From positions 205,909 through 269,908 of the forward strand of contig NZ_VFIE01000018.1 of the NCBI RefSeq assembly GCF_010119385.1: 64,000 nucleotides of DNA, written 5' to 3'. Both the position numbers and the translations under genes were made by a program. The notes beneath the pieces were generated by a model that saw only the letters and a program-made list of their open reading frames with translations, did no database searches and was not told the DNA's origin. Shown piece after piece: positions 55,640 through 63,511 of the stretch; position 1 is the stretch's first letter; every line of letters starts with the position of its first letter. Source of the DNA: Nesterenkonia haasae. Lineage in GTDB: Bacteria; Actinomycetota; Actinomycetes; Actinomycetales; Micrococcaceae.

Positions 55640-56050
55640 TTAGGTGTGGGGTTCGTTCTCTGGCGCGGGCTGTGTGCTCGCTGCGGGAGTTGGATAGTCC
55701 GGGGCAGGCACCGCTGAGCCGGACCGTGCATCAGCGGCTGCATTCCGGGCGTGCTGCTGGGCTTCAGACATCCCGGCCGGGGTGATTTCGCCGGGAAATT
55801 CGGGCTCCTCGCCGGCAAGTTCAGCCTCAGCCATGCTGCGGTACTTCATTCTGCGCATACGTTTTGCCAGGTCCCGCACTACGACGATCAGCATGACCAC
55901 AATGAGCAGGGTGAACAAGAAACCCTCGATGCCCGGCGTGATATCAGCTTCGGAGAGTCCATCCCGCAGGTCGGGAGTTTCACCGCCTCCACCGCCACCC
56001 GGCCACCACTGGGTGAGGGAGGGGACTAACGCGTCAGCGGAAAAGTGCAC
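55640..56050 (-). CDS. Small single-pass membrane protein, unknown
   Basis: Protein of 136 aa: a Gly/Trp-rich N-terminus, one helix (GFLFTLLIVVMLIVVVRDL), a basic stop-transfer (AKRMRRMKYR) and an acidic, Ala/Pro-rich tail. I do not recognise a named family; similar small proteins are common directly downstream of mca in Micrococcales. It starts 9 bp after the mca stop, so it is cotranscribed with it. Function unknown. Confidence 0.7.
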   Translation of the reverse strand: MHFSADALVPSLTQWWPGGGGGGETPDLRDGLSEADITPGIEGFLFTLLIVVMLIVVVRDLAKRMRRMKYRSMAEAELAGEEPEFPGEITPAGMSEAQQHARNAAADARSGSAVPAPDYPTPAASTQPAPENEPHT

Positions 56051-56059
56051 AGCTCTATT

Positions 56060-57073
56060 CTACGGGTTGCCTCTCAATCCGGAGAACAGGTCATTTTCTG
56101 GGATGGAAGTCTCCACTCTGGAATGGGCCAGCACAAAGTCGTCGTAGGGCCAGACTTCGCGGAGGAAATCGTTGGGAGTGGCGAAGAAGAAGCCATCCGG
56201 GTCAACCTGGGTGCGGTGAGCCCGCAGAGCGGTGTCGCGCGCTTCGAGGAAGTTCCCGACCGGGACCTGGGTGGTCACTTCGTGGTTGGTCAGCCAGTCC
56301 GGTCGTTCATCTGACTCCCAACGAGCCAGGCGCTCTCCGAACGGGGAGTTGATCCCAGCCGCGATCAGCGCGTCATGGAGTGCTCGGAACCGGCCCGGAT
56401 TGAATGCTCGATCGTAGTACAGCTTCTGCGGTTCCCAGGGCTCACCGCAGTCGGGGTACCTCGCTGCGTCACCTGCGGCGTGGTAGGCCTCGACGGTGGT
56501 CTGATGACTCATGATGTGGTCGGGGTGCGGGTAGCCCCCAGACTCGTCGTAGCATGTCACAACATGCGGGCGGAAACGCCTGATCAGCCGGACTAACGGG
56601 GCACTGGCCGTCTCCAACGGCAGTGCCGCATAGGAGCCGAAGGGTAGTGGCGGCAAGGGGTCGCCCTCCGGGAGTCCCGAATCCACGAAGCCCAACCAGA
56701 CGTGCTGGACACCGAGCGCCTGTGCAGCTTCAGCCATCTCCCGTCGCCGCACCCCGGTCAGATCACGGTGGCACTGCTGAATCTCTGCAGCAGCAGGGTT
56801 CAGCAGACTTCCGGCTTCTCCCCCGGTAACGGTGGCGACCATCACCTCAGCCCCGGCGTCAGCATAGGCCGCCATCATGGCGGCACCTTTGGAGGATTCG
56901 TCATCGGGGTGCGCGTGCACCGCGAGTAACCTCAGCCCTTCCGAATTCGGCACAGAGGTTGCCCCTCGCGGAGCACGGTCATGAAGTTCCTGGGCTGCGA
57001 CAGAGGCGCGCGGATCATCTGCGGGAACTGCGGAGGCATCCAGGGCGGTTTCTGATGGCGTGGTCTGGTGCAT
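56060..57073 (-). CDS. mca: Mycothiol S-conjugate amidase
   Basis: Zinc amidase that cleaves mycothiol conjugates of electrophiles, releasing a mercapturic acid for export; 337 aa. The metal and catalytic motif is LAVHAHPDDESSKGAAMM (Mca form; MshB differs after HPDDE), with a later ligand in YDESGGYPHPDHIMSH. Mycothiol is confined to Actinobacteria, which supports the host assignment. ATG 57073 is chosen because TATTCT lies 8 bp upstream as part of a symmetric promoter; the frame to 57121 would overlap the divergent DUF4307 gene. Confidence 0.92.
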   Translation of the reverse strand: MHQTTPSETALDASAVPADDPRASVAAQELHDRAPRGATSVPNSEGLRLLAVHAHPDDESSKGAAMMAAYADAGAEVMVATVTGGEAGSLLNPAAAEIQQCHRDLTGVRRREMAEAAQALGVQHVWLGFVDSGLPEGDPLPPLPFGSYAALPLETASAPLVRLIRRFRPHVVTCYDESGGYPHPDHIMSHQTTVEAYHAAGDAARYPDCGEPWEPQKLYYDRAFNPGRFRALHDALIAAGINSPFGERLARWESDERPDWLTNHEVTTQVPVGNFLEARDTALRAHRTQVDPDGFFFATPNDFLREVWPYDDFVLAHSRVETSIPENDLFSGLRGNP

Positions 57074-57080
57074 AACCACA

Positions 57081-57087
57081 TAGAATA
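57081..57087. promoter_or_regulatory. Mirror-symmetric overlapping -10 elements for mca and DUF4307
   Basis: TAGAATA reads TAGAAT on the plus strand (57081-57086) and TATTCT on the minus strand (57087-57082), both TAnnnT -10 hexamers. Exactly 8 bases separate each from its ATG (57095 plus, 57073 minus), so both mRNAs would be leaderless. Neither start has a ribosome site. No good -35 is visible. Confidence 0.55.
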
Positions 57088-57094
57088 GTCCCTG

Positions 57095-57532
57095 ATGAGT
57101 ATCACCGAATCCCACGGTCACACTTCGCAGTCCGATGTGTCGAGGCGTTACGGGGCAACGCCCCGAGGTATGCCCCGCCGAACCCAGCGAATCCTTATAT
57201 TCAGCGCACTTCTAGTGGCTTTCGCCACGACCGTATGGTTCACCATCAGCCTAAATGTTGGTCGGCTCGACTACCAGGATGTGGGATATACGGTCGTTTC
57301 TGATTCCCGTATTGAGGTGGATTTCGAGGTCACGAAGGACTTCGATGACACTGCGCAGTGCATGCTCCACGCCTTGGACGACTCATACGCGATCGTCGGA
57401 GCACGCATCGTGACCATCGGCCCTCAGGAGGGACAGGGTGAGTCAGACCGCAGCAACTACTACAGCGCGGAACTGCTCACCGAGTACCGGGGCGTCACCG
57501 GTATTGTGGACTCCTGCTGGTTAGTGGACTGA
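57095..57532 (+). CDS. DUF4307 family membrane protein
   Basis: Single-pass membrane protein of 145 aa: about 30 polar cytoplasmic residues including a basic patch, a helix (ILIFSALLVAFATTVWFTIS), and an extracytoplasmic domain with the DUF4307 pattern (VVSDSRIEVDFEVTKD, then QCMLHALDDSYAIVGARIV). Conserved beside mca and greA in Actinobacteria; function unknown. Divergent from mca. Terminator-like hairpins follow at 57615-57674. Confidence 0.85.
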   Translation: MSITESHGHTSQSDVSRRYGATPRGMPRRTQRILIFSALLVAFATTVWFTISLNVGRLDYQDVGYTVVSDSRIEVDFEVTKDFDDTAQCMLHALDDSYAIVGARIVTIGPQEGQGESDRSNYYSAELLTEYRGVTGIVDSCWLVD

Positions 57533-57602
57533 TGACTTAAGGCGCTTCGGGTGCTGAGAACCTGAAAAACAGTTCACAGTGGGCGCAAAAACACGTAAAT
57601 CG

Positions 57603-57631
57603 TTGAGATTTCGGTGTTGCGTCTCTAAGAT
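57603..57631 (+). promoter_or_regulatory. Promoter of greA
   Basis: TTGAGA (57603-57608) and TAAGAT (57626-57631) are exactly 17 bp apart, a near-consensus vegetative promoter. Transcription would start near 57638 and give a leader of about 100 nt before greA. Confidence 0.6.
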
Positions 57632-57647
57632 ATTTCATTACGCAACA
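57615..57647. repeat. Inverted repeat straddling the greA -10
   Basis: TGTTGCGT (57615-57622) and ACGCAACA (57640-57647) are perfect 8-bp inverses around 17 bases containing the -10. It could be a repressor site, or when read from upstream the first of two tandem hairpins. The 57533-57738 gap holds this, the promoter and the next hairpin, and no further gene. Confidence 0.6.
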
Positions 57648-57648
57648 A

Positions 57649-57674
57649 CCCCGCCAGGGACGCCCCCGGCGGGG
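57649..57674 (+). terminator. Terminator-like hairpin in the greA leader
   Basis: CCCCGCC (57649-57655) pairs perfectly with GGCGGGG (57668-57674), followed by TCTCTATTTA. It can terminate the DUF4307 transcript, but it also lies about 11-36 nt into the predicted greA mRNA and could attenuate it. Confidence 0.65.
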
Positions 57675-57738
57675 TCTCTATTTAGGTAGCGGTCTGCGCA
57701 ACTGACCTGCTGCCTGCAGATCAGAAGAGGAGAGCATC

Positions 57739-58242
57739 GTGTCCGCACACACCACAGAAGTTGAGGAAAACTCCCAGTGGCTGTCACAGGAGGCTTACGA
57801 TCGCCTTTCTGCTGAGCTGGAGCAGCTCAAGGGACCTGGCCGCCAAGAGGTCGTCGACCGTATCGCGTCGGCTCGTGAAGAGGGTGACCTCAAGGAGAAC
57901 GGCGGTTACCACGCTGCCAAAGAGGAGCAGGGCAAGATCGAGGCACGTATCGCCTACTTGTCTCGACTGCTCGAGAACGCCAATGTTGGCGGCACTCCAC
58001 CCGACGACGGCGTCGTCGAGCCCGGGATGCTGGTGAAAGCCAATGTGGCGGGTCGCGAGATGGAGTTCATCTTCGGCAACCGCGAGGTTGCCGGTGATAC
58101 TGATCTCTCGGTGTACTCCGACGCCTCCCCCATGGGCGAGGCTATCAATGGCGCGAAGGAAGGCGATAAGGTCAGCTACACCGCGCCTAATGGCCAGGAC
58201 ATCGAGGTCGAAATCCTCTCCGCCCAGCCCTATGCCGGCTAG
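57739..58242 (+). CDS. greA: Transcription elongation factor GreA
   Basis: Rescues backtracked RNA polymerase by stimulating cleavage of the nascent 3' end; 167 aa. The N-terminal coiled coil has the tip acidic residues in ASAREEGDLKENGGYHAAKE, followed by the FKBP-like C-terminal domain (YSDASPMGEAINGAKEGDKV). GTG 57739 follows AGAGGAGAGCATC. Preceded by its own promoter and a hairpin leader, convergent with ilvA. Confidence 0.96.
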   Translation: MSAHTTEVEENSQWLSQEAYDRLSAELEQLKGPGRQEVVDRIASAREEGDLKENGGYHAAKEEQGKIEARIAYLSRLLENANVGGTPPDDGVVEPGMLVKANVAGREMEFIFGNREVAGDTDLSVYSDASPMGEAINGAKEGDKVSYTAPNGQDIEVEILSAQPYAG

Positions 58243-58263
58243 CCGGTAAGCGGTGGTGTGGCG

Positions 58264-59535
58264 CTAGTTCATCACCAAAGGCTCGTAGCCCTCTGCTCGT
58301 AGGGAGTTCAACACCAGGGCCGAGTGTTCTGACCCTTTGGTCTCCATGTTGATCACGATCGACACATTGCCCATGGAGAGTTCTCCGCCGATGCGTGAGT
58401 GATCAACTCCTATGACATTGGCGTCCGTGTCGGCGATGATTCGGGAAATGACCGCCAGTTCGCCTGGCCTGTCCTTGAGCATGAGTTTCACTGTCAGGAA
58501 GCGGTCCGCGGCGGCTAACCCGTGTTGGATCACCCGTAGCATGAGCATCGGATCGATGTTGCCGCCGGACAGAACGGCGACCACACTGCGGGGATTAATG
58601 CCCAATTCTGCGAGCTTGCCCTCCATCAGCGCGGCTACACCCACCGCTCCGGCGGGCTCAACGATGAGCTTCGAGCGCTCCATGAGGAAGATCAGCGCTT
58701 TGGCAATGGCATCCTCACTGACTGTTACGACGTCGTCCACGAGTTCTTTGATGATTTCGAATGGAATTTCGCCCGGCCGCCCGACTGCGATGCCATCGGC
58801 GATAGTGCGCACGCCCTTCAGTGGGACCAGGGCGTCGGCAGCTAGAGAGGGTGGGTAAGCGGCCGCGTTCTCCGCTTGGACTCCGATGAGCTTGATCGTA
58901 CGGCCCTGCCTCGCGGCCTGCTGCTTCAACGCCACAGCGGCACCGGCTAGAAGTCCACCACCTCCGATTCCCATGACCACGGTGTCGACATCTGGCTGCT
59001 GCTCGAGGATCTCCAGGCCGATAGTCCCCTGGCCAGCCACCACGTGGGTGTGATTGAACGGGTGGATAAACACCGCACCCGAGTCATCGGAGAACTGCTG
59101 AGCCTCTGCTAGCGCTTCGTCGACGTTCGAGCCATGGAGGATGACTTCGGCTCCGTGATCACGCGTCGCGGCCAACTTTGGCAGCGCCACTCCCCGAGGC
59201 ATGAATATCGTCGCCTCAACCCCGAGCTTCTTGGCTGCCAAAGCCACACCTTGGGCGTGGTTCCCCGCCGACGCCGCGACGACGCCGCGGGACTTCTCTT
59301 CATCAGTGAGGCGGGCCATGCGCACGTATGCGCCCCTCACCTTGAAGGACCCGGCGCGCTGCAAGTTCTCGGCTTTGAGGTGCACCGTGGCGCCGAGCAT
59401 CCGGCCCAAGGCTCGTGAGTGCTCCATTGGCGTGTCAACGATGACCCCGTCGAGAAGTTCACGGGCTGAGATGATGTCGCTCAGCTGCACACTGAGTTGT
59501 CGTCCGGGGAGCTCGATTGAGGCTGTGTCGGTCAT
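58264..59535 (-). CDS. ilvA: Threonine ammonia-lyase with C-terminal ACT domain
   Basis: PLP enzyme deaminating threonine to 2-oxobutanoate; 423 aa. PLP Lys is in LQRAGSFKVRGAYVRM, the phosphate-binding loop is GIGGGGLLAGAA, and VLSGGNIDPMLMLRVI is typical. A single ACT domain (about 340-423) binds an effector; a shorter regulatory part than E. coli IlvA is common in actinobacteria, so biosynthetic and catabolic roles cannot be separated here. ATG 59535 overlaps the transporter stop by 4 bp. Confidence 0.94.
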   Translation of the reverse strand: MTDTASIELPGRQLSVQLSDIISARELLDGVIVDTPMEHSRALGRMLGATVHLKAENLQRAGSFKVRGAYVRMARLTDEEKSRGVVAASAGNHAQGVALAAKKLGVEATIFMPRGVALPKLAATRDHGAEVILHGSNVDEALAEAQQFSDDSGAVFIHPFNHTHVVAGQGTIGLEILEQQPDVDTVVMGIGGGGLLAGAAVALKQQAARQGRTIKLIGVQAENAAAYPPSLAADALVPLKGVRTIADGIAVGRPGEIPFEIIKELVDDVVTVSEDAIAKALIFLMERSKLIVEPAGAVGVAALMEGKLAELGINPRSVVAVLSGGNIDPMLMLRVIQHGLAAADRFLTVKLMLKDRPGELAVISRIIADTDANVIGVDHSRIGGELSMGNVSIVINMETKGSEHSALVLNSLRAEGYEPLVMN

Positions 59536-61034
59536 TTCTGGGACGAGTCCTTATCTTCGTCGTCAACTGCGGCGCGACGGGTGCGCTCAGTATCTCTGCC
59601 GGTGGCGGGGACTGGTTCAGGGGTCTCTGATCCGGTCTGCTGTTCCGCTGAGCCTTTACTGCGGCCTGTGCCGTGCTTCTGCGGATCCAGTACTGGAATG
59701 GTCTCAAAGATTCGGCGCTTCAGGGTGTCCATACTTGCCTGCTCCTCCGCTTCGCGTTTTTCTTGCTGGGCGGCTCGGCGCAGTGCCTCCTCTTTAACTG
59801 TACGCTCCATGTTCAAAGCCTCGGGATCTCCTCGCCACTCCTCCTTGTTGAGGTATTGAGTGGCGCGTTTGATGAAGGCCAGGACCGGCACCGCGAACAG
59901 TGCTCCGAGCAGTCCGAGGAGTGTGGTGCCGGCAGTGACCGCGAGAACCACGGCGAGTGGGTGGAGTTTGACGGCTTTGCCCATGATGATCGGCTGCAGC
60001 ACGTTCGATTCGATCTGTTGGACGAGGAGCACCACGCCGAGCATAAGGAGTGCAGTCGTGAAGTCGTGGGCAACCCATGCCAGCAAGACTGCTACGGCAC
60101 CCGTAACAACTGCACCAACGACGGGAACGAATCCGCCGAAGAAGACCAGCACAGCAATCGGTAGGGGCAGCGGGACTTCCAGGATGACAGCGCCGATGAA
60201 TATGCCGACGGCGTCAACGAAGGCGACGAACACTTGGACCCGCATATATGTGCTGACCGCTGTCCATCCTCTGCGGCCTGCTCCGTGGATGGCGGGACGG
60301 TGCTTAGCGGGGCTGAACACCACCATGAAGTCCCAGATCCTGCGACCATCGGAGAGGAAGAAGATCAGGGTGAACAGCACAAGTATGGTGCCCACTGCGA
60401 TGTTGCCGGCCACTGATCCCACGCCTGCGGCGCCAGACATGATGGCGTCCGAGTTGTCTTGGATCCAGGTAACCGCCTCCTCAACGCCTTGGTTGAATTG
60501 CTCGGTGGATATCTCAAGACCCCAATCCCTGGCGAGATCGTCAGCCCATTCGATGAGCTCGATAATGCCTGTCTCCACTTGTTCCGCCATCTCGGCGAAG
60601 CCCTCGACGATGACGCTACCCACCTGGAACAGGATGGCGAACACGCCGCCCATCAGCACGAGGATAGAGGCCATCGCAGCCAGGATGCGTGGGAACTTAA
60701 GCTTGCGGAAAAGATTGTGCAGGGGGCGCAGCAATGACGCCAGAAGCCCGGCAATCAGCAGCGGGATGAGCAGCAGCATCACATGGCTGAGCAGCCAGAT
60801 GAGCACGCCAGCAGCGATGAGAATGATGATGACCCGCCATGACCACTCTGCAGCGATGCGCACTCCCCAGGGAATGTCTTGGCGCAGGCGGCTCTCGTCT
60901 GACTCTTTGGACGCTAATGGCGGCTGATCGCCGGGTGGGGGTACAGAGTCACCAGCTGGTGGATGGTCCACAGCGTAGGTGGTGGCGGATCCTGCCGGGT
61001 TCTCTGGTGTGTGACCAGTGCTCATGGCATCCAT
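59532..61034 (-). CDS. AI-2E family transporter (PerM/YdiK type)
   Basis: Polytopic membrane protein of 500 aa with about eight helices between residues 65 and 390 and long hydrophilic ends; the C-terminal 110 residues are charged and probably disordered. The conserved segment PLPIAVLVFFGGFVPVVGAV is the family hallmark. Members include autoinducer-2 exporters and sodium/proton antiporters; the substrate is unknown. First gene of a pair coupled to ilvA (4-bp ATGA overlap). Start 61034 or ATG 61025. Confidence 0.88.
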   Translation of the reverse strand: MDAMSTGHTPENPAGSATTYAVDHPPAGDSVPPPGDQPPLASKESDESRLRQDIPWGVRIAAEWSWRVIIILIAAGVLIWLLSHVMLLLIPLLIAGLLASLLRPLHNLFRKLKFPRILAAMASILVLMGGVFAILFQVGSVIVEGFAEMAEQVETGIIELIEWADDLARDWGLEISTEQFNQGVEEAVTWIQDNSDAIMSGAAGVGSVAGNIAVGTILVLFTLIFFLSDGRRIWDFMVVFSPAKHRPAIHGAGRRGWTAVSTYMRVQVFVAFVDAVGIFIGAVILEVPLPLPIAVLVFFGGFVPVVGAVVTGAVAVLLAWVAHDFTTALLMLGVVLLVQQIESNVLQPIIMGKAVKLHPLAVVLAVTAGTTLLGLLGALFAVPVLAFIKRATQYLNKEEWRGDPEALNMERTVKEEALRRAAQQEKREAEEQASMDTLKRRIFETIPVLDPQKHGTGRSKGSAEQQTGSETPEPVPATGRDTERTRRAAVDDEDKDSSQK

Positions 61035-61094
61035 CTTGTCACGGAACAGCCCAGCTCCTTTGTGCTTGAAGCGAGGTCACAACGGACTACCACG

Positions 61095-61137
61095 CGAAAG
61101 GCTGCCATGCGTCGCTCCGACGCATGGCAGCCTTTCG
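61095..61137. terminator. Perfect 20-bp-stem hairpin terminator
   Basis: Arms 61095-61114 and 61118-61137 are completely complementary over 20 bases with a 3-nt loop, ending AAAG/CTTT. It lies 23 bp after the Bax inhibitor-like stop and before the AI-2E gene, both on the minus strand, so it separates two transcription units. Confidence 0.85.
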
Positions 61138-61160
61138 AGGTTGATGTTGAGGGGCTCAGC

Positions 61161-62060
61161 TCAATCTGCGATGGACCGCAGGATCACGATCACTCGCAGG
61201 ATCTCGATGTAGAGCCAGACCAGGGAGACGGTCAGGCCGAACGCGGCTGCCCATCCGTACTTCTGCTCCACGCCGGCTTCCACGCCATCCTGGATATTGG
61301 TGAAGTCCAACACCAGCGAGTAGGTGGCGAGCAGGATAGCGAACGCGCCGATCGCGACACCGAGCCACCCTGCACGCATACCGAACATTCCGATATCGGT
61401 GAACATCACCATTCCGAAGTTCACCAGGCTGAACACCATGTAGGCGATCAGAGCGGTGAAGAAGAATTTGTTGAGCTTAGGGGTGGCGCGCACTTTTCCT
61501 GACTTGAAAAGCGCCAACACAGTGCCGAACACCACCAGAGTCGCGGTGACCGCCTGAACAGCAACACCTGGGTAGGCCATCTCAAGGATCCAGGTGAATG
61601 CTCCCAGGAAGAAGCCCTGAGTCGCGGAATAGGCCAGGATCAGAGCTGGGTTCGGCTCGCGTCGGAAGGCGTTGACCAGGCCTAGCACCAGGCCGCCGAG
61701 GACTGCGATGAGCGCCAGTCCCATGACCACACCGGGCATCATGGTCGCCAGTGTGACGGCCGCACCGGCACCGACCAGAAGCACAGCGAAGCTGGTGACG
61801 GTCTTGCGAATGACGTCGTCATACGTCATCGGAGTGCCCTCGAGGCCGGAGTGCTCAGGCAAGTTGTACTGCCGCTGAAGATCGGCCGCCTGCGGCACAC
61901 CGTGCTGCTGGGCGTAGGTCTGCTGCTGACGCTGCTCTTCACGTACAGTGCCAGACCCGGAATCCATATAGAACCGGCGGCGCTTATCCGCGTTGAACTG
62001 GTCAGGCATCGCACCCGACTTGAACACCGGGTTGCTCGAGCTGCCAAATTGCATGGCCAT
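61161..62060 (-). CDS. Bax inhibitor-1/YccA-like membrane protein
   Basis: Seven-helix protein of 299 aa. About 95 polar N-terminal residues rich in Gln and Asp (QRQQQTYAQQHGV) precede the membrane part, which starts YDDVIRKTVTSFAVLLVGAG and contains ILAYSATQGFFLGAFTWILE and LDFTNIQDGVE, matching the Bax1-I actinobacterial subgroup. The bacterial role is not settled (calcium leak or membrane protein quality). I chose ATG 62060, preceded by AAGGAG and GGAAC; the frame extends to 62117. Confidence 0.88.
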   Translation of the reverse strand: MAMQFGSSSNPVFKSGAMPDQFNADKRRRFYMDSGSGTVREEQRQQQTYAQQHGVPQAADLQRQYNLPEHSGLEGTPMTYDDVIRKTVTSFAVLLVGAGAAVTLATMMPGVVMGLALIAVLGGLVLGLVNAFRREPNPALILAYSATQGFFLGAFTWILEMAYPGVAVQAVTATLVVFGTVLALFKSGKVRATPKLNKFFFTALIAYMVFSLVNFGMVMFTDIGMFGMRAGWLGVAIGAFAILLATYSLVLDFTNIQDGVEAGVEQKYGWAAAFGLTVSLVWLYIEILRVIVILRSIAD

Positions 62061-62165
62061 AAGGGTTCCGCGCTCCTTCAAAGGTTCGTCGTCCACGTAG
62101 AATTTCGTCGGCTGCATCTATTCTAACTGTTTGTCACTGCGTATTATGCCTCGCGACGAATCGAC

Positions 62166-62804
62166 TCAGGCTTCCTCGATACCGCGCGCATTCAACGCAC
62201 GACCGGTGTTGCGGGCATGGTCAACCGCCCCCAGCAGCAGCGGTACGGTACGCGCACGCAGGTCGCGTTCCAATCCGCGGGCTCGGGCCTGCTGTGCGCC
62301 CATATGAAACGAGTCAGCCAGATATGGGACCGCACGCAGCATAATGAGCGCAGCCAGTGCGACGCGTCCGGGGCGCAGACCAAGGAATCGCAACGGCTGC
62401 AGAACCCGACGCAGGACCCCCACAAGCTCAACCGGATCTGTGGTCAGCAGGAGCAGCTGAGCGGCCAACAGGCAAGCCAGGATTCGGGCGAGGACCTCAG
62501 TTCCGGTCGCAGGGTCGTTCAGTATCCACTGCAAGACCGCGAGCACGGCAAGCACGATCCAGAGTCGACGGATCAGGACCAGGAGCATCAGGACAGGAAT
62601 CCGCGCCAGGAGGGTGAGGCCGAGCACCAGTCCGACGACGGCCACGCCGACTAACGGGTCACGAAGCAGCAGCACCACAACCGTCACCAAGGCAAGCACG
62701 AGCACTTTGGCTCCAGCGGGCGCTCGGTGCAGAAAGCTGTCTCCCGGCGCGCGACGACCCAGAACCTGCTCACGTGGGCGCAACGGGCGGCGGCGCAGTC
62801 TCAT
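62166..62804 (-). CDS. bioN: Energy-coupling factor transporter T component
   Basis: Membrane scaffold of an ECF vitamin importer, 212 aa, with four or five helices and a C-terminal cytoplasmic coupling part (MGAQQARARGLERDLRA, containing the Ala-Arg-Gly motif that contacts the ATPase, and a second ARG near the end). It follows the ATPase gene with a 4-bp overlap and, with bioY upstream, makes a biotin-specific BioMNY system. Confidence 0.88.
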   Translation of the reverse strand: MRLRRRPLRPREQVLGRRAPGDSFLHRAPAGAKVLVLALVTVVVLLLRDPLVGVAVVGLVLGLTLLARIPVLMLLVLIRRLWIVLAVLAVLQWILNDPATGTEVLARILACLLAAQLLLLTTDPVELVGVLRRVLQPLRFLGLRPGRVALAALIMLRAVPYLADSFHMGAQQARARGLERDLRARTVPLLLGAVDHARNTGRALNARGIEEA

Positions 62805-63511
62805 ACTGAGCTGCGATGTCGGTAGGCGGTGATTACCGTGTCAGGTGGCCCATCAGCCACGACACTGCCGCCATCGATCAGCAACGTCCGCTCGGCGCGC
62901 GCGGCAAGATCGAGGTCATGAGTGGCAGTGAGCGTCATGATCCCGTGCAGCTGAGCCAGTCTCTGCACTCGCTGGTTGAAACGTTGAGCGTTGGCGAGAT
63001 CAAGCAGCGTCGTGGGCTCGTCGAGCAGCAGAATCTGCGGCTTCAGAGCGAGGACCGTGGCCAGGGCAACCAACTGCTGCTGACCAGAGGAAAGTTCTTG
63101 GGAGCTTCGCTCTGCCAGCTCAACGATGCCCAACTCGTCCAGACAACACAGGGCCGCCGAACGGCGCGCTGACGTGTCACGGACGATGCGTCGCAATGAA
63201 AGCTCCACGTCCTCTAGGGGTGTGGGCATCACCAGTTGAGCGGCCGGATTGGAAAAGACGAAACCGGCCCGCTGCCGGACCGCCCTGCCTTCTTCTATGG
63301 TGTCCCGACCGTCAACCCTGACGTAGCCCTCAGTGGGCTCCACCAGCCCATTGACCAGCTGCAGCAGGGTTGACTTTCCGCCGCCGTTGGGGCCGATCAC
63401 ACTGATTCGCCGTTCGGTGAGCTGCAGTTGCGGAATGCCCAGCAGCAGACGGGTTCCTGCAAAGACACGGACCTCTTTGAAGTCGATTTCTACCGAACCG
63501 GCGGACGTCAT
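62801..63511 (-). CDS. bioM: Energy-coupling factor transporter ATPase
   Basis: ABC ATPase powering biotin uptake, 236 aa. Walker A is IGPNGGGKSTLLQLVNGL, the Q-loop FVFSNPAAQLV, the signature ELSSGQQQLVAL, Walker B LLLDEPTTLLD and the switch His THDLDLA. I chose ATG 63511, which overlaps the bioY stop by 4 bp; an earlier start at 63529 adds six residues. Confidence 0.92.
   Translation of the reverse strand: MTSAGSVEIDFKEVRVFAGTRLLLGIPQLQLTERRISVIGPNGGGKSTLLQLVNGLVEPTEGYVRVDGRDTIEEGRAVRQRAGFVFSNPAAQLVMPTPLEDVELSLRRIVRDTSARRSAALCCLDELGIVELAERSSQELSSGQQQLVALATVLALKPQILLLDEPTTLLDLANAQRFNQRVQRLAQLHGIMTLTATHDLDLAARAERTLLIDGGSVVADGPPDTVITAYRHRSSV

Noticed and set aside
59860-60927. 355-codon open frame on the plus strand opposite the AI-2E-type transporter
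   Set aside because: Ser/Thr/Met-rich nonsense translation antisense to a clear membrane protein.
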